From Bacteroidota bacterium (lineage in GTDB: Bacteria > Bacteroidota > Bacteroidia > Palsa-965): a DNA stretch of 51,047 nt. The position numbers were made by a program, and so were the translations under genes. Positions 33,805-44,644 of the stretch are shown here, piece after piece (within the stretch, counting starts at the first letter, position 1; each line of letters opens with the position of its first letter). The DNA lies in the NCBI GenBank assembly GCA_013298545.1, contig JAAFIA010000008.1:39690-90736 (forward strand), in the 5' to 3' direction. The notes under the pieces are model-generated. The model had not been told where the DNA came from. It made no database searches and saw only the letters and a list, made by a program, of their open reading frames with translations.

Positions 33805-33930
33805 ATTGCTTTTTTAAATTGCGTAAAAGCGACCTACAGTCATGGTTTCAGGGTTTTTGATTGGAATAAATATCAGTTGACTAACGTGTGTTCACAATCA
33901 TGTTTCATTGAAATGCGGACGTGTTTTATT

Positions 33931-34030
33931 GGCCCTGATGGAGCTGAAGGAGCGCGGGGATTTGTGTGTATAGCAAAGACGAAGCGAGAGCAGGACAGGT
34001 GCCTATTTGTTGCGCAACAAGCATGGCTCC
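33931..34030 (+). ncRNA. candidate structured RNA (intergenic, possibly Flavo-1-like or related)
   Basis: About 100 nt lying in the 409-bp gap between the collagen-like gene and gyrB. It starts GGCCCTGATGGAGC and ends GGCTCC. GGAGC (33940-33944) can pair with GCTCC (34026-34030), and CCTG (33934-33937) with CAGG (33991-33994) in GAGAGCAGGAC; the two pairings cross, as in a pseudoknot. A TTGTTGCGCAACAA palindrome (34007-34020) precedes the last helix. The layout and the phrases GCCCTGAT, GAGAGCAGGA and GCTCC recall a widespread Bacteroidota intergenic element; I cannot confirm the family. No coding frame fits. Confidence 0.4.
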
Positions 34031-34047
34031 TTCTTATTTAAAGACAT

Positions 34048-34084
34048 AAAAAAACTCATCTGCATAATTTACAGATGAGTTTTT
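34048..34084 (-). terminator. intrinsic terminator of gyrB
   Basis: A 13-bp inverted repeat (34050-34062 with 34072-34084) has a 9-nt loop. Read on the minus strand it ends in a run of seven T residues, 26 bp after the gyrB stop. Confidence 0.85.
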
Positions 34085-34109
34085 GAATTTTTGTTTTGTT
34101 GTGTTTAGG

Positions 34110-36107
<1,998 letters not shown>

Positions 36108-36110
36108 TTA

Positions 36111-36118
36111 CAAAGATA
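36111..36118 (-). promoter_or_regulatory. -7 box of gyrB
   Basis: On the minus strand TATCTTTG fits TAnnTTTG, ending 21 nt before the GTG (39 nt before the ATG) start of gyrB. A TTTTG-like sequence upstream (36143-36146) has a spacer slightly too long. Confidence 0.5.
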
Positions 36119-36183
36119 CGGAAAATGCAGAAAAAAATGTAGCAAAAGCCGCGAAAAGCCCTGTTTTTACTAACAATCTGTCA

Positions 36184-36221
36184 AAAAAATAACCGCGTCA
36201 ATCTTTTGGATTTTCGCGGTT
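36184..36221 (-). terminator. terminator of the outer-membrane barrel gene
   Basis: A 7-bp GC-rich stem (AACCGCG, 36191-36197, with CGCGGTT, 36215-36221) is followed on the minus strand by T residues (36190 downwards). It lies 28 bp after the stop. Confidence 0.75.
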
Positions 36222-36248
36222 TTTTTATAGGCTGTATTTCTTACGTCC

Positions 36249-37898
36249 TCAAAAGGTATATGTTAGGCCCCCAAGCACGTTGAAACGCTGTGTAGGATAA
36301 GCATCCCAACGGAAGTAACGTTGCGATGCCAGATTATTGAAATTAGCATACAGCGATAGGAATTTGGTGTAGCGGTATTCAACCCCCAAATTCACATCCG
36401 TCAATCCACCCAACGTAACCGATTTAACGACATTTTGATCGAAGTAACGCGCGTACTGTCCGTTGAGCACATACACCTGCGCGCGGGCCAAAATTTTATC
36501 GCGCAAATTGTATTCTGCAATTGCACTCATACGCAAGGAAGGTGTATGCCAGGGCTTCAATTCATTTTCCGTTTTAAACAGAAAATAATCTGCACTCAGC
36601 AACAAACGTGTTTTCTCTAAGCGTTGCCATCCGATTTGTCCGTGAAACTGCGTAACATCAATATTATCATACACTACCGAATATTTATTTCGGAAAATAT
36701 CTTCTGCTTCGGTTGCCATCACAAACAAGGCTGCATCTTTTTGTTCTTCATGCATCACGCGCACATCGTAAGAAAGATCGGCGGTGATTGTTCCACGCAA
36801 GCCCGCATAAATTTGATAGCGGTGTTGGGTGTTGCGCAAAGCCAAAGCCTGTTGTGGGCGCAAGAATGGATTCACATCGGTAAGGCTGCGATAACTGTTT
36901 CGTTCTAATTTACCGGTTACACCAATATACGGTTCGATGATGTGGTTGTAAATATCATAACTGAAACTTGCTTGCGGATAAAAAAACGCGCGCTGATCTT
37001 CGCCCACATCGAAAAATAAACCAACACCAATGGCTGCATCAAACTTGCGTCCGTTGACACTAAACATGGGCTGAAAACGCACTATTGTATTGTTGAGCGT
37101 GTCTTCTGTATTGGCGGTGCGGTTGTAATCGACACCAAGATCTACGTGTAATTTTTCTGTTTTGATGAAACGCCCCCCCGCAACATCCACCCGCACATTT
37201 TGTTCTGTGGTTTTACTCAAATCAGAAAAATGATAATACCGGAATCCAATATCGTGATTGATCATATCCGAATCGTGGTAATGACTTTGCAAACGCAAGC
37301 CGCCATCAAACAAATTGTACCGCTGCCGCGAAAAATCGCGCGTGTAGAAATTCGTCATCACTTGACTTCCATAATTATACACCACATCACGATCGTAGCC
37401 AAAATCGCTCGAAAGCGTATGCTTCTTCAAAAAGCGTTTTCCAAACACGCCAAATTCCTGTTGCGAAAATCCAGCATAATCGCCCTGAACGCCTTTTGGT
37501 CCAGAACCCGCCGAGAAATGACGTGCACGCATGCCCCAAGCACCCGATTTTGAACGCATGGAAGTAACGTAAGCATCGCCAGCCAACATGCCATAATTTC
37601 CAATTCCCAAACGCACATACCCGCGGTACAATTTTGGCAACGGTTCGCCACTCATCTTGGCTGCCGCAATCGTATCAATGGTGATGGTTGTGGTGTACTG
37701 TTTCTGCAACAACACATACTTAAACGAAGGCGGTGCCAATACGGTATCTTTTGTTTGTGGCTGATCAGAAATTTTCGGCGTTTTTTGCATCACCTCTTTC
37801 TGCGCATCACCTTCGGCAACAATACTAATATCCGATTGCGCCTGCATGGAAAAGGACAGACCAAACGCGAAACATGTTGCTATCAAAAACGTTTTCAT
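36249..37898 (-). CDS. outer-membrane beta-barrel protein of unknown function
   Basis: This is a 549-aa exported protein with a signal peptide (about residues 1-20, FSMQAQ) and a ~70-residue periplasmic leader. It then has strands typical of outer-membrane barrels (alternating aromatic/polar, e.g. GYVRLGIGNYGMLAGDAYVTSM, LSYDVRVMHEEQ), ending RFNVLGGLTYTF, whose final Phe is the usual barrel-assembly signal. TonB-type plug features are not seen. Its ATG overlaps the stop of the upstream TPR gene by 4 bp (37895-37898), so the two are translationally coupled and likely partners in the envelope. Function not recognised. Confidence 0.8.
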   Translation of the reverse strand: MKTFLIATCFAFGLSFSMQAQSDISIVAEGDAQKEVMQKTPKISDQPQTKDTVLAPPSFKYVLLQKQYTTTITIDTIAAAKMSGEPLPKLYRGYVRLGIGNYGMLAGDAYVTSMRSKSGAWGMRARHFSAGSGPKGVQGDYAGFSQQEFGVFGKRFLKKHTLSSDFGYDRDVVYNYGSQVMTNFYTRDFSRQRYNLFDGGLRLQSHYHDSDMINHDIGFRYYHFSDLSKTTEQNVRVDVAGGRFIKTEKLHVDLGVDYNRTANTEDTLNNTIVRFQPMFSVNGRKFDAAIGVGLFFDVGEDQRAFFYPQASFSYDIYNHIIEPYIGVTGKLERNSYRSLTDVNPFLRPQQALALRNTQHRYQIYAGLRGTITADLSYDVRVMHEEQKDAALFVMATEAEDIFRNKYSVVYDNIDVTQFHGQIGWQRLEKTRLLLSADYFLFKTENELKPWHTPSLRMSAIAEYNLRDKILARAQVYVLNGQYARYFDQNVVKSVTLGGLTDVNLGVEYRYTKFLSLYANFNNLASQRYFRWDAYPTQRFNVLGGLTYTF

Positions 37899-40800
37899 TG
37901 TTGACCTCCATCCTGATTTGGAACAGTTTCTTCGCCCTCGCCCATCGGCACAATAATTTCCTCTTGTTTGCGAAGTGTATTTTTTTGTTCCGAAAGTAAA
38001 ATCATGTCCAGTTTTGTTTGCGCTTCTTTTTGCAATTCAGGAACATCGCCATTATCGATGTAATCCTGCAACACATACTTCGCGTTAAATGTATCTTTCA
38101 AGGCCAAATAATTATCGGCAAGGAGCAACATGCCTTTGCCTTTCCATTGTGCAAAGCCAGCGTAATCGTTGATGAATTTGAACAAATCTTTCTCTGCTGT
38201 CTTGTATTCTTTTTTCTGGTAACGAATCCAAGCGAGTTGGTAACGCGCTTCGGCGGCATAATCATTTTTTACATACTTCTCGACTTGTAAAAACGCGGTC
38301 TTCGCGTCGTCCAAATTTCCTTGCGACAAAGCCGCTTTTCCTTTCAACCAATACGCCTGACCCAAAATATCGCCATTGGGTTTTGGTGAGATGTTTACAA
38401 CTTTATTGGCCCAAACCGCAGCCGAATCGGTGTTTCCTAAATTCACCCAACACTTCATCAAATTCACACGCGCATCTTGTTGTGTTGCTGGAGTCGATTC
38501 AACTTCCAAGCGGTTGTACATGCGAATGGCATTTGCATAATCTTTTTGCTTGTGATACATAAACGCATTTTGTGTCAAGCAACGATCGGTGTATTTTGAT
38601 TTTCCTTTATCGAGTACCGCATTGTAGGAGCCAATTGCCGTTGGGTAATCGTTCGATTTAAACGCACACTCCGCACGCATATACTGCACATCGGTAATGT
38701 AATTTCCAGCAGGATATTTCTGAATATATTTATTCAGTTGTGGCATAGCCTCTGCACAATTTCCAGCCGAATATAGGCGGCGAGCCACTTCAAATGTGGT
38801 GCTATCGCCAACGGCTGTAGCCTCCACAAATCCAACAGACTCTGCATATTTTTCCCACTCATCAATGCGGTTTGTTTTCAAGTAAATTTCTTTGATCTCA
38901 CGCAGCGCACTCATTTTGTCGCCTGTACCACCACTCATCGAAACGGCTGTTTTATACGCCTTCAATGCATTCGCATCGTCGTTTTTGGTGCGGTATATCA
39001 GGCCCATTTGCATTTGGCACATCATGGCCTTGGGTCCTTTCGGATCTTCCAGATAAATTTCGTTGTACAAACGCAAGGCTTCGTCGTACATCTGCAAATC
39101 GTGGTATGTACTGGCTTCATCAAAACGCGAAGCACCTTTTACATACGGCGAATTGGGATACGTCTCACGCAACTTGCGCAGCATATCTACTTTTTCTTTT
39201 TTGCGCCCCAAATAACCGAGTGCCAAAGCGTGTTGACGCATGGCATAATCTTTATGCACTTCGGTTGGCGTTTTGGTTGTTTGTGCAGCTTGATAAAATT
39301 CTGATGCATTGATGTAATCGCCTAAAACTAAATAGCCATCGCCCAAGCGCAAGTTCGCATCCATCAACCGCTCCGCCTGATTTTCTGGCTTATTCACCAC
39401 ATATTTCCGAAACCAAACAACCGAATTTTTGTAATCCTTGCGTTGATGGTAAGCGTATCCAATATTATAATTGGCCGTATTGTAATTGGTTAAATTGGAA
39501 GCACCGGGCGCAAACAAAAACTTTTTATACTCCGTTACCGCTTTGGTGTACATGCTCGTATCGCGTTCAGCCTCCGCGCGCGCGTACCACGTCTCCCCTT
39601 TCCAGTAATAGGCTTGCGCAATCAAATCTTTATTCATCGGATACGTCATCGACTTATCAAAATTCACAATGGCTGCGGCATATTCTTTTTTATTGAACAG
39701 CTCCACCGCATAATTGTAGGCGACTTGTTGGTGTGCAGGACGCATGGCCGGACTAAGCGTCTTGATTTTTTCCATCGACGTAAGTGCCTTGCCGTAATTT
39801 TTGGTGCTCAAATAAACATTCGTGAGCAAGGTGTATGCTTCGTCATGACGCGAAGAATTTGGAAATTCTTTAAGGTATTGTTCCAACGCCACAATTGCTT
39901 CGTTGAAGGGACTAAACGAAAGTTCGTAACTCAACCGCGCATAATTGAACAAAGCATCTTCGCGAATACCCGGATCGTGTTTCATTTCCGATGCTTTGCC
40001 GAAAGCCGTTCGCGCCGCTTGCTTATTATCTGTTTTCACATAACAATCGCCCAAATGATACCACGCATTTTGATCGAGTCGGTCTGCCGAATCGGTTAGT
40101 GCTTGTTGGAAATACGGAATCGCAGCGGAAGGATTTTCTGCACGGTAATTGGCGTAGCCAAATTCGTAATAATCTTCGCGCGTCAAATTCCACGACCCTT
40201 GTTTGTAAATATCGAAATACGTTACGGCCTCTTTGTAGCGCGCGGTGCGGTAGTACGACTCGCCAATCAATTTTGCAATTTCCGATTTCCGTTTGGCCGA
40301 ATCCATGAGCGGAGGCGCAAACTTGATCACATCCTCATAACGCCCTTGCAAGTAATAAATCTGTGCAATGTAAAAGGGCACAACCGGACCAAACGTTTCG
40401 TGCTTTGTTAAGCGATTAAATCCATCGAGGGCCGTTTGGTAATTGCCTTCGGTATAAGCAATGTGTGAGTAGTAATAATTTGCCGATGCCGAATACTTCG
40501 TATCAATATCGCGAATCTCAAAGAAATCGGTTTTTGCAGAATCGAGATAACCCAACTCGAAGTACGAATAGCCGCGCTTGAATCGAAATTCGGCTAATTC
40601 TTCTTTCTGCAAATCGCGTAAATCAACAATCCGAAACCAGTTGATGGCCTCGTCGTATTTCTTTTTCCGGTAGTGATAACGTCCTAACTGAAAATACACG
40701 CGATGCACTTTCGGACTTTCGGGATGATGCTCGATAAACTTTGTCAAGCGCCATTCGGCGTCTTTGTGAAACAATTCCAACGCACAAACCGCCGCATAAT

Positions 40801-41020
40801 ATTCGGCATCAATGGTTATTAAATTTTTTGGGTCTTTTGCTTGCTTGACAATGTCGTCAAAACATGCTTGTGCTGCGACAAATTTTTGTTTTTCAAACAA
40901 ATCAAGTCCACGGCGAAATTCTGCATCTGGGGCAATGAATGTTTGTGCCTGTTGAGCAGACAAAGAAAAAAATGGTGAGACACCGAGAAGAAAACAAATC
41001 AACCACCTTACGAGGCGCAT
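37895..41020 (-). CDS. large periplasmic TPR protein
   Basis: This is a 1041-aa protein of tandem tetratricopeptide repeats, about 20 units across nearly the whole length (e.g. YHYRKKKYDEAINWFRIVD, AYHQRKDYKNSVVWFRKYV, RYQLAWIRYQKKEYKTAEKDLFKFINDYAG). A signal peptide (about residues 1-22, ending LSAQ) sends it to the periplasm. The units alternate with YfgM/BamD-like 'tetratricopeptide outer membrane protein' patterns. It is coupled to the barrel gene by a 4-bp overlap, which suggests a scaffold role for the barrel or its cargo. The C-terminus is acidic (MGEGEETVPNQDGGQQ). Confidence 0.85.
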   Translation of the reverse strand: MRLVRWLICFLLGVSPFFSLSAQQAQTFIAPDAEFRRGLDLFEKQKFVAAQACFDDIVKQAKDPKNLITIDAEYYAAVCALELFHKDAEWRLTKFIEHHPESPKVHRVYFQLGRYHYRKKKYDEAINWFRIVDLRDLQKEELAEFRFKRGYSYFELGYLDSAKTDFFEIRDIDTKYSASANYYYSHIAYTEGNYQTALDGFNRLTKHETFGPVVPFYIAQIYYLQGRYEDVIKFAPPLMDSAKRKSEIAKLIGESYYRTARYKEAVTYFDIYKQGSWNLTREDYYEFGYANYRAENPSAAIPYFQQALTDSADRLDQNAWYHLGDCYVKTDNKQAARTAFGKASEMKHDPGIREDALFNYARLSYELSFSPFNEAIVALEQYLKEFPNSSRHDEAYTLLTNVYLSTKNYGKALTSMEKIKTLSPAMRPAHQQVAYNYAVELFNKKEYAAAIVNFDKSMTYPMNKDLIAQAYYWKGETWYARAEAERDTSMYTKAVTEYKKFLFAPGASNLTNYNTANYNIGYAYHQRKDYKNSVVWFRKYVVNKPENQAERLMDANLRLGDGYLVLGDYINASEFYQAAQTTKTPTEVHKDYAMRQHALALGYLGRKKEKVDMLRKLRETYPNSPYVKGASRFDEASTYHDLQMYDEALRLYNEIYLEDPKGPKAMMCQMQMGLIYRTKNDDANALKAYKTAVSMSGGTGDKMSALREIKEIYLKTNRIDEWEKYAESVGFVEATAVGDSTTFEVARRLYSAGNCAEAMPQLNKYIQKYPAGNYITDVQYMRAECAFKSNDYPTAIGSYNAVLDKGKSKYTDRCLTQNAFMYHKQKDYANAIRMYNRLEVESTPATQQDARVNLMKCWVNLGNTDSAAVWANKVVNISPKPNGDILGQAYWLKGKAALSQGNLDDAKTAFLQVEKYVKNDYAAEARYQLAWIRYQKKEYKTAEKDLFKFINDYAGFAQWKGKGMLLLADNYLALKDTFNAKYVLQDYIDNGDVPELQKEAQTKLDMILLSEQKNTLRKQEEIIVPMGEGEETVPNQDGGQQ

Positions 41021-41151
41021 CTGAGATAGATTTAGCGAATAAAATTAGGTAAGGCTGTTTGTCGTCTTGGCTGGTTGGTGATGAAGTTATTAACGCGCAT
41101 TTGTTAAGATTATTATAAACGAGTTTTAGGCGTGGCTAGACATATACGGTT

Positions 41152-41376
41152 TGGAGTTGGTGAGTTACTAAGTTGGTGAATTACTAAATTGGTGAGTTGG
41201 TGAGTTATTGAGTTGGTGAGTTGCTAAATTGGTGATTGGGTGATTCGCTAATTCACCAACTCACTAATTCACCAATTAGCGTAGGCAGGTGCGGAGGAAA
41301 TCAATTCGCCAATTAGCGTAGGCAGGTGCGTTGGAAATCAATTCGCCAATTAGCGCAGCAAGTGCGGAGGAAATTC
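41152..41376 (+). repeat. dispersed intergenic repeat C (TTGGTGAATT words plus 37-bp tandem)
   Basis: Most of the 392-bp gap before the FtsE-like gene is low-complexity text of TTGGTGAGTTACTAA-type words (41152-41245), then a dyad CGCTAATT ... AATTAGCG (around 41246-41281), then a 37-bp unit beginning AATTAGCGTAGGCAGGTGCG at 41274, 41311 and 41348 (three copies, the last divergent). Words such as AGTTGGTGAATT and ATTCGCTAATT are shared with repeats A and B. No gene fits. Confidence 0.75.
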
Positions 41377-41400
41377 GTGCTGATTGTGGGCGGAAAATTT

Positions 41401-41408
41401 TACCTTTG
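41401..41408 (+). promoter_or_regulatory. -7 box directly upstream of the FtsE-like gene
   Basis: TACCTTTG ends only 4 nt before the ATG at 41413, so transcription should start at or beside the start codon. It is preceded by the repeat C tandem units. Confidence 0.5.
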
Positions 41409-41412
41409 GCAC

Positions 41413-42114
41413 ATGAGTTCAAACGCAATCATTCACCTCGAACAGGTTACTGTTTTTCAGAAACACAACATGGTTTTGTCTAATGTGAGTTTTGACATTT
41501 CCGACAATGAATTTGTTTACCTCGTTGGAAAAACCGGAAGTGGAAAATCGAGTTTGATGAAAACCTTGTATGCCGATGTTCCGTTGGTGAAAGGCCATGC
41601 ATCGATTGCGGGTTATGACCTCAACACCATTTCAAAAAAAGAAGTTCCTTTTCTGCGCCGCAAACTGGGTATTGTTTTTCAAGATTTTCAATTGCTTTAC
41701 GACCGTAGTGCAAACGAAAATTTATTTTTTGTCATGAAGGCAACAGGCTGGAACGACAAGAAAAAAATGCAGGATCGTGCGCAGGAGGTTTTAGATAAAG
41801 TTGGATTAGCAACCAAAGGCCATAAAATGCCGCACGAGCTTTCGGGTGGCGAACAACAACGCGTTTCGATTGCCCGCGCGCTCATCAATGATCCAGAAGT
41901 GATTTTGGCCGACGAGCCAACCGGAAACCTCGATCCAGATACTTCGGCTGGAATTATCGGATTGCTTCAAGACATCAGCAAAACAGGTCGCGCGGTATTG
42001 ATTGCTACGCATGATATGTTGATGATTCAGCGTTTTCCTGCGCGCGTATTGCGTTGCGAAAATGGCGCTGTTAGTGATTCTGCACTCGTTAGCAACGAAG
42101 CTACGGTATCGTAA
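41413..42114 (+). CDS. ftsE: FtsE-like ABC-transporter ATP-binding protein
   Basis: This is a 233-aa ABC ATPase. Walker A is GKTGSGKSS (about residues 39-47), Q-loop [14 protein letters not shown] signature [15 protein letters not shown] (about 143), Walker [13 protein letters not shown], and H-loop IATHDM. Gly-Lys-Thr-Gly-Ser-Gly and the short form with [12 protein letters not shown] agree with FtsE, which with FtsX couples ATP hydrolysis to peptidoglycan remodelling at division. FtsX itself is not adjacent, so some lipoprotein- or LolD-type exporter role cannot be excluded. Start is ATG 41413; an earlier in-frame ATG lies in the repeat region. The convergent glycosyltransferase gene ends 3 bp away. 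Confidence 0.85.
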   Translation: MSSNAIIHLEQVTVFQKHNMVLSNVSFDISDNEFVYLVGKTGSGKSSLMKTLYADVPLVKGHASIAGYDLNTISKKEVPFLRRKLGIVFQDFQLLYDRSANENLFFVMKATGWNDKKKMQDRAQEVLDKVGLATKGHKMPHELSGGEQQRVSIARALINDPEVILADEPTGNLDPDTSAGIIGLLQDISKTGRAVLIATHDMLMIQRFPARVLRCENGAVSDSALVSNEATVS

Positions 42115-42117
42115 ATT

Positions 42118-43236
42118 TTATTTCAGCAAGTGAATGATTTTGGCAGCGTTCAACTCGTTGCTAAATCCTTTTCCCAATATCCGTTTTCGTGCTTGAATGG
42201 CTTCGGCTGTAAAGGGTTTTTCGTACATATCGAGCAACCGTAATTTCATCATCAGCGCCGTTTCTGCCACAACACAAGCGGCTTCCAATCCGGTATTGGC
42301 CACCATCGGCGGATTCACAACACAATGCCGTCCGCGAAATAATGCTGCAAGCAATTTCAATTTGATTCCTGTTGCTTGAAAAGTGGGTAAGACGTTAATT
42401 TGTGCCGACGAAATCAAATGATCAATTTCTTCCGGTGCGATATTGGCTTTTAAGGAACAATTGGCTCGTGCCGCAACAGCTTCTTGCAATTCGGCAGAAG
42501 GATTATTTCCGGAAATGATTAAGTCAATATCAAGTGTATTAAAAACTTCGCGCACCAAAAAAAGTGCAGCTTGATTATTTTCTCCTACTTCTAAATTGCC
42601 ATGATACAAAGCAAATTTTCCACGTCCCGTTTCTGAAACAACATCGCTGTATGCGTGAAATGCCATGACGTGATGAACATTTTCGTAGCGCGCGGCAAGC
42701 GATTTCGCATCTGCCGGAGAAATAGCTAAAATCCGATTGGCGTGTTTCAATACGGCTTCAAATTCGCGCAGTTTTTTCGCCTCGCGCTTGAAGTACATTT
42801 TTCGGAAATAGTGTTTTTCAACTGTTGCCAAAGAATCGTAATAATCGTGCTCGATGTTGTGTGTGCGAACGAGTTTCAATCGTTTCTTCAACCGCGGATC
42901 ATCTAAAAATCCGCAACAATGAAGACCTTCAAATAAAATAGGATAATCATCGCGCAATAAATTTTCGAGCAAGGCTTTTACCTTTCGCGTTGAAACGATG
43001 TAAGGCAATTTCCCGAATAGCAAATGCTTGTTGGTTCGTCGCGGATAATACCGAACACTCGCGCAAATCGCTTCCAATTCTTTACTCGCCTCACGACCAT
43101 ATTGGAAACAATGCAAATGCACGTGCATTCCAAATGCTTTCAATGCCTTGATTTTGTAAAAAATATCAATCACCCCGCCATAACTGGGAGGAAACGGAAC
43201 ATCGAATGCCACTAAATGAATATGCTCAGACGACAC
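42118..43236 (-). CDS. glycosyltransferase (GT4-like)
   Basis: This is a 372-aa cytoplasmic glycosyltransferase with a two-domain GT-B layout. The N-terminal domain has HLVAFDVPFPPSYGGVIDIFYKIKALKAFG, the SYGGV loop typical of GT4 acceptor binding, and KRLKLVRTHNIEHDYY. The C-terminal nucleotide-sugar domain has KFALYHGNLEVGENNQAALFLV and LISSAQINVLPTFQATGIKLKLLAALFRG. Donor and acceptor are unknown; it may serve surface polysaccharide or glycolipid synthesis. The start codon is GTG at 43236 (MSSEHIH). A second glycosyltransferase lies 143 bp upstream on the same strand. Confidence 0.85.
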   Translation of the reverse strand: MSSEHIHLVAFDVPFPPSYGGVIDIFYKIKALKAFGMHVHLHCFQYGREASKELEAICASVRYYPRRTNKHLLFGKLPYIVSTRKVKALLENLLRDDYPILFEGLHCCGFLDDPRLKKRLKLVRTHNIEHDYYDSLATVEKHYFRKMYFKREAKKLREFEAVLKHANRILAISPADAKSLAARYENVHHVMAFHAYSDVVSETGRGKFALYHGNLEVGENNQAALFLVREVFNTLDIDLIISGNNPSAELQEAVAARANCSLKANIAPEEIDHLISSAQINVLPTFQATGIKLKLLAALFRGRHCVVNPPMVANTGLEAACVVAETALMMKLRLLDMYEKPFTAEAIQARKRILGKGFSNELNAAKIIHLLK

Positions 43237-43379
43237 GTTAGTAGTACTGCGTCTTCACGCAGGTTGATGAATAAAAAAATTAATGATGTAAAAATGTGTC
43301 GATCGCGAATGGATTTGGGTCTATTTACAGGCGCAAGATCAGTATTTTTTTGGGATGCAACAACCTTTTTCGACCGATT

Positions 43380-44504
43380 TTATTTCGCTTTTAAGAGCGG
43401 TGCGAAAACCTGTTTCAGGTTGACTTCTTCGGCCTCCCAACACAATTCATGTTTTACTTTTTCGGCTTGTGCTCGCCAGTGTTGCTGTTTGCTTTCATCA
43501 AACATAGCGCGAAGTGTTTGCGCAATCGTTTTGGGGTCATGGCTTGGCGCGATAGCACCAATGGCATACGTTTCTACAATGCGTTTTACTTCAATCAAAT
43601 CGGACGCCAATACCGGAACACCAGCATGGATGTAATCAAAAATTTTGTTTGGTAAACTAAAGCGGTAGTTGATGTTGGTGTCTTTATCTAACGTCAAGCC
43701 CACATCGGCAAGGCGTGTGTAAATGCGCAATTCTTCGAGCGGAAGCCGCGCGATGAAACGCACGCGATCTTCTAATTTTTTTTCGGCAACATTTCTTTTG
43801 AGTGTCGCAATGACGTCGCCGCTACCAATGATGAGCAAGATGGCTTCGGGCAAAAATTCCATAGCGGCCACCGCTTCTTCGGCTCCCCGATCTACATTAA
43901 TTCCCGCTCCTTGCAACAATACAATTTTCCGATCGGTGGGCAATCCCAATGCTTCGCGCGTTTTCATGCATACTGGCGAAACGTGCAAACGTGGCATGTT
44001 GCGCAAGACATACGGATTGACGTTGTATCGTTCTTTGTACCAAGCTGCAATGGATGCGTTGACGGTAAACATGTTTTTTAGTCCGGGCACCAAATGCCGT
44101 TCTAAGCGTTTCCATAATTTTTGCTTGGTTGGCCGATTGGTTAATTCTGGAACTTCTGTAAAAATTTCGTGTGCATCGTAAACAATCATTTTATTGCGCC
44201 AACGTGCCAAGATGCGATTTGGCCAGAGGGTATCTAAATCATTGGCCACATAAACATCGGCTTTACGAAACAACAAAAACCAGAACAAGCGCCATTGAAA
44301 CGTTGCGTAAAACAAAACGCCTTTTTCAAACATCAATTTCATGCGGTGCGTGCGGTATGCGCGGGGAGCAAGTGGCGGACTGTCTCGTTTTTCGCGGCCT
44401 ACGAGCAACACATCAAAGCCCATTTCGTGCAGCGTAGTGCAGGTTTTATGCACACGCTGATCGGTAACTAAATCGTTGATAACAGAAACGATGGCTTTTT
44501 TCAC
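43380..44504 (-). CDS. glycosyltransferase (GT4-like)
   Basis: This is a ~374-aa GT-B glycosyltransferase. I chose the GTG at 44504 because KKAIVSVINDLVTDQRVHKTCTTLHEMGFDVLLVGR is the family's usual N-terminus, while 32 extra residues from an upstream ATG do not fit. Donor-domain motifs are KIVLLQGAGINVDRGAEEAVAAM, LEDRVRFIARLPLEELRIYTRLADVGLTLD and the FSLPNKIFDYIHAGVPVLASDL segment of GT4. EIFTEVPEL... lies in the acceptor domain. It is divergent from murB across a 140-bp gap. Adjacent to a second glycosyltransferase; both probably build a cell-surface glycan. Confidence 0.85.
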   Translation of the reverse strand: MKKAIVSVINDLVTDQRVHKTCTTLHEMGFDVLLVGREKRDSPPLAPRAYRTHRMKLMFEKGVLFYATFQWRLFWFLLFRKADVYVANDLDTLWPNRILARWRNKMIVYDAHEIFTEVPELTNRPTKQKLWKRLERHLVPGLKNMFTVNASIAAWYKERYNVNPYVLRNMPRLHVSPVCMKTREALGLPTDRKIVLLQGAGINVDRGAEEAVAAMEFLPEAILLIIGSGDVIATLKRNVAEKKLEDRVRFIARLPLEELRIYTRLADVGLTLDKDTNINYRFSLPNKIFDYIHAGVPVLASDLIEVKRIVETYAIGAIAPSHDPKTIAQTLRAMFDESKQQHWRAQAEKVKHELCWEAEEVNLKQVFAPLLKAK

Positions 44505-44644
44505 GGGCGAAAATTGATGGGGTGAAATTAGGAATATTACAGCGAGTACCTTCATCGCTTGCGCATAAATCGCAACACACGCGTTTTGTAAATCGGGCAT
44601 TGCTTATCTTCGCAAACAGATTTTATCACCTCATCGAAAAACGC

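Noticed and set aside
43237-43379. Possible gene or regulatory site between the two glycosyltransferase genes.
   Set aside because: No frame, hairpin or promoter box that I can support.
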